Shown here: positions 6,357-15,800 of the stretch, one piece after another | How the letters are laid out: each line of letters opens with the position of its first letter | Position numbering within the stretch: the first letter of the stretch is position 1 | Origin: CAZAEL01 sp964484135 | GTDB taxonomy: Bacteria > Elusimicrobiota > Elusimicrobia > FEN-1173 | NCBI GenBank assembly: GCA_964484135.1 | Contig: CAZAEL010000045.1 | Span: 1-19,215, forward strand | Length of the DNA: 19,215 nt | Direction of reading: 5' to 3' | Made by a program: the position numbers and the translations under genes | The notes under the pieces: generated by a model | What the model was told of the DNA's origin: nothing | What the model saw: only the letters and a program-made list of their open reading frames with translations | Database searches by the model: none

Positions 6357-7799
6357 TTACTCCGTCGTGGAAGACCGATCCCGCAGACGGTACACCGGGA
6401 CTTTTTCCTGCAAGCCCTTGAGCATGGCCGCCTCCTGCTTGGCCGGCGCCCCCTTCAGGAGGTCTTTCACCTCCGAGGCCCTCCACACGTCTTCCGTGAA
6501 GCAGATCTCGTCCGCTTCGGCGAGCGTCTGCACGCGGGCCGCGATGTTCACCGTCTGCCCGAAATAATCCAGACGCTCATTCAGCGTCACGGCGATGGCC
6601 GGTCCTTTGTGCAGGCCGATCTTGAGCACGATGTCGCGGGACCCGCGGGCGCGGTTGAGGGATTCCACCTCTTCCAGCATGCGCAGTCCGGCCAGGAGCG
6701 CGTCCTGGGGACGCCCAAAGGCCGCCATCACGGCGTCGCCGATGGTCTTGACGATGGCCCCTCCTTTCTCCGCCACGATGTTCTCCAGGGCGTGAAAGTG
6801 CTCCTGCACCAGGGAGAAGGCCTTCAAGTCTCCGATCCGGTCGTACAGGGCCGTGGACCCCTTGAGGTCCGTGAAGAGAAAGGTCAGGTCTTTGACCTTC
6901 AGGCTCTCGGACCCCACGACCAGTTCGCCGCCGTACAGATTCCGGAACGTTTGGTTGGTGAGAAGGCGCTTGGCCGTGAGGAAGGGTTCGTATCGGTTGG
7001 CCGGGCTCTTCGGTTTGTTCGGCGGCAGGTTGAACAGCATCATCGTGACACGGCGGAGCCCCTCATTTCGAACGGTCAGGACCACGGGCCCGGGCCGGAC
7101 CGAAGCCGGAAGCGTTTCGTACGCGTCGTTCCGAAAGTCGGCGCGGAGCGTCTGGACGACGGAGACGGGATCGCCTGAAACCGGCACATCAAAGGTGGCG
7201 CTGTTGAGATGGTCGTACGCGTGCAGCACGCCCGGACCGGCCTCGACGCGGAACGCGGCCTCCTGCCCCGGTTCCACGAAGCCGGCCAAACGAATGCAGG
7301 GTTTGACCAGGTCGACAAAACGGACGTTCGGGCCCACGAGGGCCAGGGGAGAGAAGACGCAGTCCAGGAAAAATTCCTCCGGGGAGAGATTTTCGGGATG
7401 GTGATAACGAATCTCCCGGACCTGCGGCGTGACCGTGAAGGCGACCTCCAGATAATCGTCCAGGGACGTTTCTTGCCGTATGTCGCACATGGCGCAATAG
7501 TAGTCGGACTGGATATGCCGGAGCATCTTGAAGCTCTTGACCACGGCCGAGCAGAAAGGACAGATCAGATGCCAGTCCATGCCGAAGAGCCCTTGTCGCG
7601 CCGCGTGCACGAACATATCCGTGGTTTCGCTCTCCGGGATGTTTTTCTCAGCCGAAAATTTGACGGGGTTCACCCGAAACAACGCCTTCTCATCCGCGCC
7701 GCGGAGCAGGGCTTCCATTTTGGCCATGGTCCGGGGACTCCAGGGGCGGGCCTTTTCCAGGACCGCCAGCTTTTCTTCCAGCAAAGACTCGTTGATCAT
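6357..7799 (-). CDS. class III adenylate cyclase with N-terminal DUF5939/Cys4 region
   Basis: The 480-residue protein ends in a class III nucleotide cyclase domain (about 300-430). Metal-binding aspartates are Asp311 (FLFTDLKGST) and Asp355 (KTIGDAVMAAFG). Lys351 and Asp411 (RLDYFG) fit ATP rather than GTP, and Asn418 and Arg422 (NIAARVQ) are the transition-state pair. All catalytic positions are present, so it should make cAMP as a homodimer. The N-terminal 290 residues match the DUF5939 architecture, with CPFC (Cys80, Cys83) and CAMC (Cys102, Cys105), a likely zinc-binding Cys4 site. There is no membrane segment or signal peptide, so it is cytoplasmic. The ATG has AGGGAGG four bases upstream (7804-7810). 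It starts 39 bases after acnA ends, with no terminator between, so they are probably co-transcribed. What the N-terminal region senses is unknown. Confidence 0.93.
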   Translation of the reverse strand: MINESLLEEKLAVLEKARPWSPRTMAKMEALLRGADEKALFRVNPVKFSAEKNIPESETTDMFVHAARQGLFGMDWHLICPFCSAVVKSFKMLRHIQSDYYCAMCDIRQETSLDDYLEVAFTVTPQVREIRYHHPENLSPEEFFLDCVFSPLALVGPNVRFVDLVKPCIRLAGFVEPGQEAAFRVEAGPGVLHAYDHLNSATFDVPVSGDPVSVVQTLRADFRNDAYETLPASVRPGPVVLTVRNEGLRRVTMMLFNLPPNKPKSPANRYEPFLTAKRLLTNQTFRNLYGGELVVGSESLKVKDLTFLFTDLKGSTALYDRIGDLKAFSLVQEHFHALENIVAEKGGAIVKTIGDAVMAAFGRPQDALLAGLRMLEEVESLNRARGSRDIVLKIGLHKGPAIAVTLNERLDYFGQTVNIAARVQTLAEADEICFTEDVWRASEVKDLLKGAPAKQEAAMLKGLQEKVPVYRLRDRSSTTE

Positions 7800-7838
7800 A
7801 AGGCCTCCCTTGATAGAACCCTATGGAATGTTCTTGGA

Positions 7839-10523
7839 CTACCCGGCTTTACAAATCTGCCTTAGCACCGCGGGCAGGATGCCGCCGTGGCGCATGTATT
7901 CCACCTCCACGGGCGTGTCCACCCGGGCCACCGCCTCGAATTCCTTGGTTTTGCCGTCCGGGGCCGCGGCTTTGACCTTCAGGGGTTTTTTGGGCGTCAG
8001 GCCGGCGACGCCCGTGATCTCGAAGACCTCCCGGCCCGTGAGGCCCAGGGTTTCTCGATTTTCGCCAGCCTTGAATTGAAGTGGCAACACGCCCATGCCC
8101 ACCAGGTTGCTGCGGTGGATGCGCTCGTAGCTTTCCGCGATGACGGCCTTCACGCCCATGAGCGCCGGGCCCTTGGCCGCCCAGTCGCGGCTGGAGCCTG
8201 AGCCGTATTCTTTTCCCGCCAACACCACCAGGGGCACGCCGTCTTTTTGGTATTTCTGCGACGCCTCGAAAATGGGCATCTTGACCCCGTCGGGGAGGTG
8301 CAGGGTGTTCCAGCCTTCCTCCCAGTCCACGAGGCCGTTCTTCAGCCGGATGTTGGCGAAGGTGCCGCGGATCATGACTTCGTGGTTGCCTCGCCGCGCG
8401 CCGTAGGAGTTGAAATCCTTGGGCTCGACGCCCAGGGAGACGAGGTATTTGCCGGCCGGGCTGTCCTTGGCGATGTTGCCCGCCGGGGAGATGTGGTCCG
8501 TGGTGATGGAGTCGCCGAAGACCGCCAGGCACCGGGCGTTCTTGATGTCCGACAGGGTCCCCGCCGAGGGGGCCATGTCGTCGAAATAGGGCGCCCGGCG
8601 GATGTACGTGGACTTGTCGTCCCACTGGTACAAATCGCCCGCGGGCACGGGCAGGCCGTTCCAGTTCTTGTCGCCCTCCGCCGCCTTGCCGTACCGCTTG
8701 CGGAACATGTCCGAGGTCACGGCCTTCCGGATGGTGCCGGCGACTTCTTCCTGAGTGGGCCAGACGTCTTTTAAATAGACGGGCTTGCCGTCTTTTCCGG
8801 CGCCCAGGGGCTCGGCGGTCAGGTCCAGGTCCATGCGGCCCGCCAGGGCGTACGCCACCACCAAGGGCGGCGAGGCCAGATAATTGGCCTTGACCTGGGG
8901 GTTCACCCGGCCCTCGAAGTTGCGGTTGCCGGACAGCACGGCCGCGGCCACGAGGTTGCCTTCCTTCACGGCCTTGGACACCGGCTCCGGCAAAGGCCCG
9001 GAGTTCCCGATGCAGGTGGTGCAGCCGTACCCCACCAAATGGAAGTTCAACTTTTCCAGGAAGGGCGTGAGGCCCGCGGCCGCCAAATAGTCCGTGACCA
9101 CCTGGGAGCCAGGCGCCAGGCTGGTCTTGACGTAAGGCTTGGCGGAGAGGCCTTTTTCCACGGCCTTTTTGGCCAGGAGCCCGGCCGCCACCATCACCGA
9201 CGGGTTGGAGGTGTTGGTGCAGCTTGTGATGGCCGCGATGACCACGGCGCCGTGGCCCAGCGTCTCCCCGTTCACCGCAGCGGTTTTTGAGAGCTGGTCC
9301 GCGGGCAGCTCAAAGCCCCGCTCCTTCACCGGCGCGCCGAGGGATTTAAGGAAAGATTGTTTGGTGTCCTTCAGCAAGACCCGGTCCTGGGGCCGCTTGG
9401 GCCCGGCCAGACAGGGTTCCACGGTGGACAGGTCCAGGGACAGGGCGTCGGAGAAGCAGTCGTCGGACAACTCCGGCGCGAACAGGCCCTGTTCTTTGCA
9501 GTACGCCTCCACCAGCGCCACCTGGTCCTCGGACCGGCCCGTGAGGCGCAGGTACGCCAGGGTCTCCCGGTCCACGGGAAAGAAGCCGATGGTGGCGCCG
9601 TACTCGGGCGCCATGTTGGCGATCGTCGCGCGGTCCGGCAAAGACAGCGAAGCCACGCCGGGCCCGTAGAACTCCACGAACTTGCCCACCACGCCTTTCT
9701 TGCGCAGCATCTGGGTCACGGTGAGCACCGCGTCCGTGGCCGTGGCGCCCGCCGGGAGCCGGCCCGTCAATTTGAAGCCCACCACCTCGGGCAGGAGCAT
9801 GCTCATGGGCTGGCCCAGCATGGCGGCCTCGGCCTCGATGCCGCCCACGCCCCAGCCCACCACGCCCAGGCCGTTGATCATGGTGGTGTGGGAGTCCGTG
9901 CCGATGACCGTGTCCGGGAAGGCGACGCCGTCGCGGACGCCCACCACCGGCGCCAAATATTCCAGGTTCACCTGGTGCACGATGCCCGTGTCCGGCGGCA
10001 CGGCCCGGAAGTCGGCCAGAGACTTCTGGCCCCACTTCAAGAAGGAGTAGCGCTCCCGGTTGCGCCGGTATTCCAGGTCCGCGTTCTTTTGGAAGGCGTC
10101 CGGCGTGCCGAAGGCGTCCACCTGCACGGAGTGGTCGATGACCAGGTCCACGGGCAGGAGGGGGTTGATCTTCCTGGGGTCGGCGCCCAGTTTCTTGGCC
10201 GCGTCCCGCATGGCGGCCAGGTCCACCACCACGGGCACGCCCGTGAAGTCCTGCAAAAGCACCCGGGAGGGGATGAAGGGGATCTCCGTGTCGGGCAGAC
10301 CCCTGGGCTTCCAGGCGGCCGCGGCCCTGACGTTGTCCGCCGTGACCAGTCGGCCGTCCTCCTGCCGCAGCAAATTCTCCAGCAACACCCGGATGGACGC
10401 GGGCAAACGGGACATGCTGGCCAAGCCGGCCTTTTCCAGGGCCTCCAGGCGGTAACAGGACAGGGTTTTGCCGCCCGCCTTGAGTTCGGCCTTGGCGTTG
10501 AAGCTGTTCAGGGGTTTGTTCAT
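7839..10523 (-). CDS. acnA: aconitate hydratase, AcnA/IRP1 type
   Basis: Aconitase converts citrate to isocitrate through cis-aconitate in the TCA cycle, using a [4Fe-4S] cluster. The 894 residues match the AcnA length. The cluster cysteines are Cys435 (ITSCTNTSNPS), Cys501 and Cys504 (YGCTTCIGNSGPL). Other family blocks are HSVQVD (131-136), GTDSHTTMINGLG (208-220), SGNRNFEGRVNP (531-542) and the swivelling C-terminal domain with EYGSGSSRDWAAKGP. Nothing is missing, so it should be active. The start codon at 10523 has no SD at normal distance except GCGAGG, which is locked in a hairpin at 10533-10555. Some AcnA/IRP1 proteins bind RNA when they lose their cluster, so this leader deserves attention. 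The cyclase gene follows on the same strand. Confidence 0.98.
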   Translation of the reverse strand: MNKPLNSFNAKAELKAGGKTLSCYRLEALEKAGLASMSRLPASIRVLLENLLRQEDGRLVTADNVRAAAAWKPRGLPDTEIPFIPSRVLLQDFTGVPVVVDLAAMRDAAKKLGADPRKINPLLPVDLVIDHSVQVDAFGTPDAFQKNADLEYRRNRERYSFLKWGQKSLADFRAVPPDTGIVHQVNLEYLAPVVGVRDGVAFPDTVIGTDSHTTMINGLGVVGWGVGGIEAEAAMLGQPMSMLLPEVVGFKLTGRLPAGATATDAVLTVTQMLRKKGVVGKFVEFYGPGVASLSLPDRATIANMAPEYGATIGFFPVDRETLAYLRLTGRSEDQVALVEAYCKEQGLFAPELSDDCFSDALSLDLSTVEPCLAGPKRPQDRVLLKDTKQSFLKSLGAPVKERGFELPADQLSKTAAVNGETLGHGAVVIAAITSCTNTSNPSVMVAAGLLAKKAVEKGLSAKPYVKTSLAPGSQVVTDYLAAAGLTPFLEKLNFHLVGYGCTTCIGNSGPLPEPVSKAVKEGNLVAAAVLSGNRNFEGRVNPQVKANYLASPPLVVAYALAGRMDLDLTAEPLGAGKDGKPVYLKDVWPTQEEVAGTIRKAVTSDMFRKRYGKAAEGDKNWNGLPVPAGDLYQWDDKSTYIRRAPYFDDMAPSAGTLSDIKNARCLAVFGDSITTDHISPAGNIAKDSPAGKYLVSLGVEPKDFNSYGARRGNHEVMIRGTFANIRLKNGLVDWEEGWNTLHLPDGVKMPIFEASQKYQKDGVPLVVLAGKEYGSGSSRDWAAKGPALMGVKAVIAESYERIHRSNLVGMGVLPLQFKAGENRETLGLTGREVFEITGVAGLTPKKPLKVKAAAPDGKTKEFEAVARVDTPVEVEYMRHGGILPAVLRQICKAG

Positions 10524-10532
10524 GGGGAAGGG

Positions 10533-10555
10533 CCTCGCAAGGAAGATTTGCGAGG
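10533..10555 (-). promoter_or_regulatory. hairpin in the acnA leader covering the SD-like sequence
   Basis: CCTCGCAA and TTGCGAGG form a perfect eight-pair stem with a seven-base loop, ending nine bases before the acnA ATG. The 3' arm contains GCGAGG, the only SD-like sequence, so the stem would hide it. The mRNA predicted from the TAAAAT box begins at or just before this hairpin. It lacks the CAGUGN loop of eukaryotic iron-responsive elements. Confidence 0.55.
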
Positions 10556-10556
10556 T

Positions 10557-10562
10557 ATTTTA
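10557..10562 (-). promoter_or_regulatory. putative -10 box of acnA
   Basis: The minus strand reads TTGTAAAATA, containing TAAAAT (5/6 match to TATAAT), 34 bases before the ATG. There is no clear -35 box. The same ten-base sequence occurs just before proA on the other strand (18343-18352). Confidence 0.4.
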
Positions 10563-10582
10563 CAATAAATTGGGGAAACGCG

Positions 10583-10600
10583 GCGCCCGGGACGGGGCGC
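10583..10600 (-). terminator. weak GC hairpin after the outer-membrane barrel gene
   Basis: GCGCCC/GGGCGC pairs over six bases around a six-base loop, 15 bases after the stop at 10615, followed on the minus strand by CGCGTTTCCCC. It lacks a proper U tract, so termination of the four-gene operon here is uncertain and read-through into acnA is possible. Confidence 0.25.
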
Positions 10601-10614
10601 GGGGGCAGGCCCTT

Positions 10615-11883
10615 CTAAAGCTCGTACTGAAGGCCGATCAGGTGGTTGCTGAACTGGTATTTGGTGCGGAAGATCTTTTCGTAGTCCGTGTTGGAGTCGG
10701 ACTGGCTGAAGGCGCTCTTGGCGCGGAGGTACAGCCGGGCGGCCACGGGGATCTTGATGTCCACGGTGAACGCCTTCTCCGTCAGCGTCAGGGCTTCGGC
10801 GAGGTACCGCCCCTCCGCGTTCTGGATGGGACGGTTGTCGTAGGATCGTTCCACCCACAGGAACCCCAGGGCCAGGGACCCGCCGCGGTCTCCCATCAGG
10901 AAGTCGAGCCGGGGCCTGTACGTGCGCTCCCGGTAGTCGTAGAAGTTTTCCAGGAACTGGGTCCGCCTCGCGTCGTAGAAGTTCTGGTTGCTGCCGCGGC
11001 GGCTTTCCCGCGCGTCCAGGCCGAAGAGGCAGCGCAGCCCCGCGCCCAGCCGGGCCGGGTACATCAGGGACGCCACGTAGCTTTGGTACCGGTCGCTCCG
11101 CTCCTCCGCGGTCAGGTCACCGGAGGCGGCCACCACCTTCTGCTCCCCGTACCCGGTCAGGGTCTGCCCGTAGGACAGGGTGAGCCGCAGGTCCGGAAAA
11201 ACGAACGGCAGGGTGTAGGACGCCTCCCCGGCCAGGTTCTGGCTGTCCAGGACGTTTTCGCCCTGTTGGGCCCGGCCCAGGCCCGAGCTGACCGACGACT
11301 CCAGGGACGAATAGTTGGGGAACAGGATGTGGTAATAGTTGACGGACACCGCCAGTTGTTCGCGCGGGTTCTGGATCCATTCGATCTCCAGCCCGGCGGA
11401 AGGCTTGTAATAGTCGAAAAGGCCGTCGAACAGTTTTTCGTCCTTGGTCTCCCGCAGGAACTCCGCGCCCAGGCCGACGGAGGGCTTCAGCCGCCACTTC
11501 GGGGAAGGGCTCCACAGGCCTTTGACCAGGAGGTCGTGGGACATGGACGCCTGGAAGAGCTGTCCGCCGCCCGCCAAATCCACCACCGAGCGGGTGGCCT
11601 CGTACGAGGTCCGGTAGCTGGGCAGGAGCCCGAACTTCTCCGAAAACTTGACCGCCGGGACGTACGTGAGCGAAAAATTGCCGGCGAACCCGCTGGCGTC
11701 GCCTTCGAAAACGTGCTGGCCCAGATAGACGCTGGTGTCCATGAAGGGGTAGTACCGCGCCGCGGCCAGGGGGAAAGGCGCCAAGAAGAGGGAGGCGGCA
11801 AGAAAAAGACGATGAAAGACTGATGGGAAGGGGTTCTTTCTTTTTCCCGTCAACATATCCGCGCTTTTGTTTTTTCTCGCCAT
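10615..11883 (-). CDS. predicted outer-membrane beta-barrel protein
   Basis: About 422 residues. A signal peptide is clear (FHRLFLAASLFLAPFPLAAA) after a basic n-region. The mature chain consists of alternating polar/hydrophobic strands rich in Tyr, Phe, Gly and Ser with charged turns (FGLLPSYRTSYEATRSVVDL, WRLKPSVGLGAEFLRE, LAVSVNYYHILFPNYS, RYQSYVASLMYPARLGAGLR), typical of a large outer-membrane barrel. I cannot name the family. The start is uncertain: ATG 11910 would overlap the upstream gene by 11 bases, ATG 11883 leaves a 16-base gap and ATG 11856 gives the most compact signal peptide; none has a strong SD. It is the last gene of the surface operon, so it may form a pore or anchor for the secreted protein encoded upstream; this is inference from context. 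Confidence 0.85.
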   Translation of the reverse strand: MARKNKSADMLTGKRKNPFPSVFHRLFLAASLFLAPFPLAAARYYPFMDTSVYLGQHVFEGDASGFAGNFSLTYVPAVKFSEKFGLLPSYRTSYEATRSVVDLAGGGQLFQASMSHDLLVKGLWSPSPKWRLKPSVGLGAEFLRETKDEKLFDGLFDYYKPSAGLEIEWIQNPREQLAVSVNYYHILFPNYSSLESSVSSGLGRAQQGENVLDSQNLAGEASYTLPFVFPDLRLTLSYGQTLTGYGEQKVVAASGDLTAEERSDRYQSYVASLMYPARLGAGLRCLFGLDARESRRGSNQNFYDARRTQFLENFYDYRERTYRPRLDFLMGDRGGSLALGFLWVERSYDNRPIQNAEGRYLAEALTLTEKAFTVDIKIPVAARLYLRAKSAFSQSDSNTDYEKIFRTKYQFSNHLIGLQYEL

Positions 11884-11899
11884 CGGTCTCGCTCTGTCT

Positions 11900-12838
11900 T
11901 TACCAGGCATAGTCCACGCTCACGCGGTGCGTCAGGCCGAAATCACCGTAAGGGTCCAACGCGTAATTCACCTCCAAACGGCGGACCCGCAGGCCGAGCC
12001 CCCCGTTCAGGCCCGAAAACCCCTCCAGGTCCGGCGTCTTGGTGTTGTAGCCGCCGCGCAGGGCGAAACCGAAATGGTCCTTTTCCACGAACCGGTACTC
12101 CCCGCCCAGGGCCGTGTAGAAGTCGGCGTAAAAGGGATAGACCGCGTCCAGCATCAAATGGACTTTGTCCGCCGGGGTCCAGCGCGTTCCCGCCCGGGCG
12201 GTGCGGGGGAGGGGGTCCGCCTTCTGGTCGAATGTCAGCTCGCCGAAAGCGTTCAGCAGGGACACCCCCGCGTCCAGTTCGCCGTTGATTTCGTACTGCG
12301 CGCCCGCGTCCATGGAAACGGCGTCCGCCTCCTTGACGATCTTGGACTTCACCTGTTTCACCGCGGCGCCCAGGGCCAGCCGCCGCCAGCGCGTCCCATA
12401 GGTCAGGGCCAGCGCGGAATCGCGCGGGGTGAAGCTGCCCAGGACCAGCCCGCTGGCGTCCCGCCGTTCCAGGGAGCCGTGGGACAGTTGAAGGTAGCTG
12501 ACCGCCAGGACGTGCCCGCCCGCCCCGTATCCGAAGGCGAAATGCTCGAACGTGCTGTCCTCCACCAGAATCCCGTGGGAAAAGGAAAATTCGCGTTTTT
12601 CCACGGTCGAAACCGCGGCGGGGTTCACGGCCGCCAGCCCCAGGCCCCCGGCTTCGGCCGTGGCCGCCTCTCCCAGGCCCAGGGGGCGGGCGTGGAACGT
12701 GAGGTTCAGAAAATCCGCCGTGGCCAGATCCGAGGATGCGAAAATCGAAGGAGGGAAAAGCGATGAGAGGGCGATCAGAAATAACGGCCTTATCAGCGTA
12801 TCAACGCCCCCGGTTTTCCTTGTCAACGTCTTCTTCAT
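11900..12838 (-). CDS. PorV/PorQ-family outer-membrane protein
   Basis: The 312-residue protein has a signal peptide (basic MKKTLTRKTGGVDTLIR, then PLFLIALSSLFPPSIFAS) and the PorV/PorQ-like opening ADFLNLTFHARPLGLGEAAT, followed by GLAAVNPAAVS, a block that in this family reads like WNPAGLA. The remainder is amphipathic strands (FEHFAFGYGAGGHVLAVSYL, SALALTYGTRWRRLALGAAV) ending in the aromatic residue Trp (VSVDYAW), as in FadL-like 14-strand barrels. In Bacteroidetes PorV is the shuttle that carries type IX secretion cargo to the surface attachment complex. The ATG is joined to the upstream stop in TGATG, so translation is coupled to the giant protein bearing a FlgD/T9SS-like C-terminus. 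A cargo-partner pair is an attractive inference. No other T9SS component is visible. Confidence 0.85.
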   Translation of the reverse strand: MKKTLTRKTGGVDTLIRPLFLIALSSLFPPSIFASSDLATADFLNLTFHARPLGLGEAATAEAGGLGLAAVNPAAVSTVEKREFSFSHGILVEDSTFEHFAFGYGAGGHVLAVSYLQLSHGSLERRDASGLVLGSFTPRDSALALTYGTRWRRLALGAAVKQVKSKIVKEADAVSMDAGAQYEINGELDAGVSLLNAFGELTFDQKADPLPRTARAGTRWTPADKVHLMLDAVYPFYADFYTALGGEYRFVEKDHFGFALRGGYNTKTPDLEGFSGLNGGLGLRVRRLEVNYALDPYGDFGLTHRVSVDYAW

Positions 12839-15800
12839 CAACGTTCCACCGCGAACTTGACGGTTTTCTGGGAGGTGCCCGCGGTCAGGGACACGAGGTA
12901 CACCCCGCTGGCCAGGGGTTCTCCGTCCTGGGAGGCGCCGTCGAACGCGGCCTGGCCTGTGCTGTCGGCCTCCAGCTCGCGCAGCAGCCGGCCGGACACC
13001 GTGAAGATGCGGATCTGGGTGCCCGGCATGAGGTTCGAAAAGGTGATCCCCGTGTGGCTGGCGGGACGGAACGGGTTGGGGAACACCACCGCGCCGCCCA
13101 GGGCCGGCGCCGCCACCGCCTCCGCCAGGCCGAAGAGCGACAGGTGGCGCGTCAGGCCCGTGACCCGGTTGTTCTGCGTGTCCGCGTCGGACTCGATCAC
13201 GTTCCACACGGAGGCGTCATCGTCGTACCGCGTCAGGCGCAGGGAAGACTCTTTCAGGTCCGTCACGTCCCCGGCGACGTAGTCCAGGGTGATCTTGACG
13301 GGCTTCAGCGGCTGGAGGTTGTCGGAGGTGCGGATCTCCGTGAAAAGCTTGGACGCCTTGAGCCCCGTCACCGGGGAAACCACCTCGGGCACGTCCGCGG
13401 CGGAGGGGAACGTCACCTCCAGGATGGTGTCTTTTTCGAAAGTGGCCGCCTCCACGGAGACGGTGGCCGTGGAGCCGGAGGGGAGCAGGGTGGAGAAGCT
13501 CGCGGATTCGCTCCGTTTGACCTCCTTGTAAGTGGGGGCCCCCAGCGTGTAGATGCCCGCCACCTTCTTGACCTTGGCTTTCACCACCTGGCTGGCGGTG
13601 TCGGTCACGTTGAAGCTGCCTTCCGTGACTTCCTCCCACACGCTGGTGGTTTCGTTCAGCTTGTACACGCGCAGCACCGACTGCGGCACCAGCACCCGCG
13701 GCGACCTGAGGTACCGGGGCTGGCTCCCGGGCGCGCCCTCCACGGAGACGTTGCCGTCGTCGCCGGGCGTGTAGGGGAACTCCAGATCCACGAACTCGAT
13801 GGCGTCCCCGGCCTCGGTGTCGTCCTGCTTGAAGGCCTGGACCTTCTTGACGAAGGTTTGGATGAACTTGCCCAGCTTGCGCGCGAAGGCGTCGGAAATT
13901 TTGCCCAGCTCTGAGGCGGAAAGGTCGTCCTTGTCCTGGATGGTGATCTTGACGTTGAAGCCGAAGGCGTTGGCCGGGACCGTGACCTTGGTGCGCGGGT
14001 CCTCGCTCTGCACCACCACCCCGCCGGAGGTGGTGACGAGGATGGACACATAAACGGTGGTGTCCTGGGTCAGGGAGCCCACCGCGGCCCGCACCGCGTT
14101 GCGCTGGGACGAGGCCAGGCCCGACGGCAGCCCGAAGAACAGGGAGGCCTCGCCGCTGGAATTCGAGACGGCCTGGGCGGAGGAACCGGCGCCGGCCAGG
14201 CCGTCTGTGGTGGCGGCCAGGGTGCCGCTCCCGGAGGTCACGGTGAAGGTCACGGTGGACCCGGAGATGGCGTTGCCGAAGGAATCCTTCACGCCGGCGG
14301 TCAGGACCGAGGTCTGCCCCTGGATCAGGGAGCCGGGGTTGGCGGACAGGGTCAGGCTGGCGGCGCTCCCCGGCGTGACCTGCAGGGAGCCGGTGCTCAC
14401 GCCCACGGCGTTGAAGGAGGAATCCAGCGCCTTGATCTTGATGGTCTCCACCTTGCTGTAGGTCTGGCTGGTGAGGGTGGCCGCCCCGCCGGACAGGTTG
14501 GCGCTGTTCACGCCCAATGTGCCGGTCCCGGCCTGGGCGGTGTTGCCGGCCAGGAGCGCGGAAAGGCTCACGGTGCCCGCGTACCCCGCGACCTTGTTGT
14601 TGGAGGCGTCCTGGGCCTCGATGTAGAGCGTGAAGGCGGCGCCGGCCGTCACCGGCGCGGTGGGCACGTTCACCTTGAAATGGTCCGGCCCCACCAGGGT
14701 GATGGTGCTGGAAGTCCCGGTCTTGGTGCCCGGGAAGTTCTGGGTGGCCTTGATCTGGATGTTTTCGGTTTTGTTGTAGGTCTGGCTGGAGACGGTGCCG
14801 GTGCCGTTGGAGATGCCCACGGAGGTGACGCCCAGGGCCCCGCTCCCGGCCACGGAGGTGTCGGCCAGGTACGGGGCCAGGGTCACGCCGATGGGACCGT
14901 CCGTGCCCGGGAAGGTGGGCAGGGTGTGGTCGTATTTGTTGCGGGCGTACACCTCCATGGTGAACGGCACGCCCACCGCGACCTGGGTGGGGACGCTCAG
15001 GGAATAATGGTCGATGGCCTCGCCTTCGATGAAGACGGAGGTGTCCACCGTGAAATCCAGGCAGTGGGCCCGCACCACGAAGGTGGATTCCTGCACGGTG
15101 GAGTTCAGGGACGAGGTGGAAAAGGTGGCGCTGAACTGGCCGCTGGCGTTGGTGAGGCCGAAGGCGGCCGTGGGCGTGGCCGTGCCGCTGATGATTTCGA
15201 AGAGGACGCTCACGCTGCTCACCGCCACGGAGGAGTTGTCCTTGACCGTGGCCGTGAAGGTGACCGATTCCCCCGGCGCCAGGCTGGTGGTGGTGGCCGT
15301 GACCGTGAAGGTGGAGGCGGCGGATTCGCCGAAGGCCATCAATTGGGTGTTGTCGTACAGATAGAACCGGTTGGCCGGGGTGGAGGTGGGCGCGATCTGT
15401 CCGGCCACCTGGTTGGCGGGGGTGATGGTGAACCATTCTTTTTCGCCCGTGGCGGCGTTCAACGCCAGGATCAGGCGGGCCGAGGTCCCGCCCAAAGGAA
15501 CGTTGTAAAAGGTCGCGTAAAGGGTGTCTCCCCCCGGCGGCCCTGTCAGAGTCATGGGGCCCAGGGTGCCCACGTTGCTGGTGTATTTTCCGAAAAGGCT
15601 GTTGTTGACGTTGAAGCTCCAGAGCGGCGAAAGGTCGGCCGTGTTCAAGGCCACGATGGTGGTGATGGTGTCAAAGCCGGAGGTGGCCGTTGTGGCGATG
15701 TAAATGCGGGACCCGGAAACGGGAGGGACGATGTTGGAGGGGATGCCCGGCGTGGAGGCGTCCGTTCCCTGTTGCGCGCCGCTGGAGTTGTATTTCCTCA

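Noticed and set aside
10533..10555. Iron-responsive element before acnA
   Set aside because: The loop lacks CAGUGN and the stem lacks the bulged C, so it is listed only as an unassigned hairpin.
9357..10568. Open frame antisense to acnA
   Set aside because: His/Gly/Val-rich shadow of the aconitase gene with no RBS or domain.
13217..15436. Long second minus-strand frame inside the giant protein gene
   Set aside because: It is rich in Arg, Gly, His and Pro with no motif, as expected of an out-of-frame reading of G/C-rich third positions.
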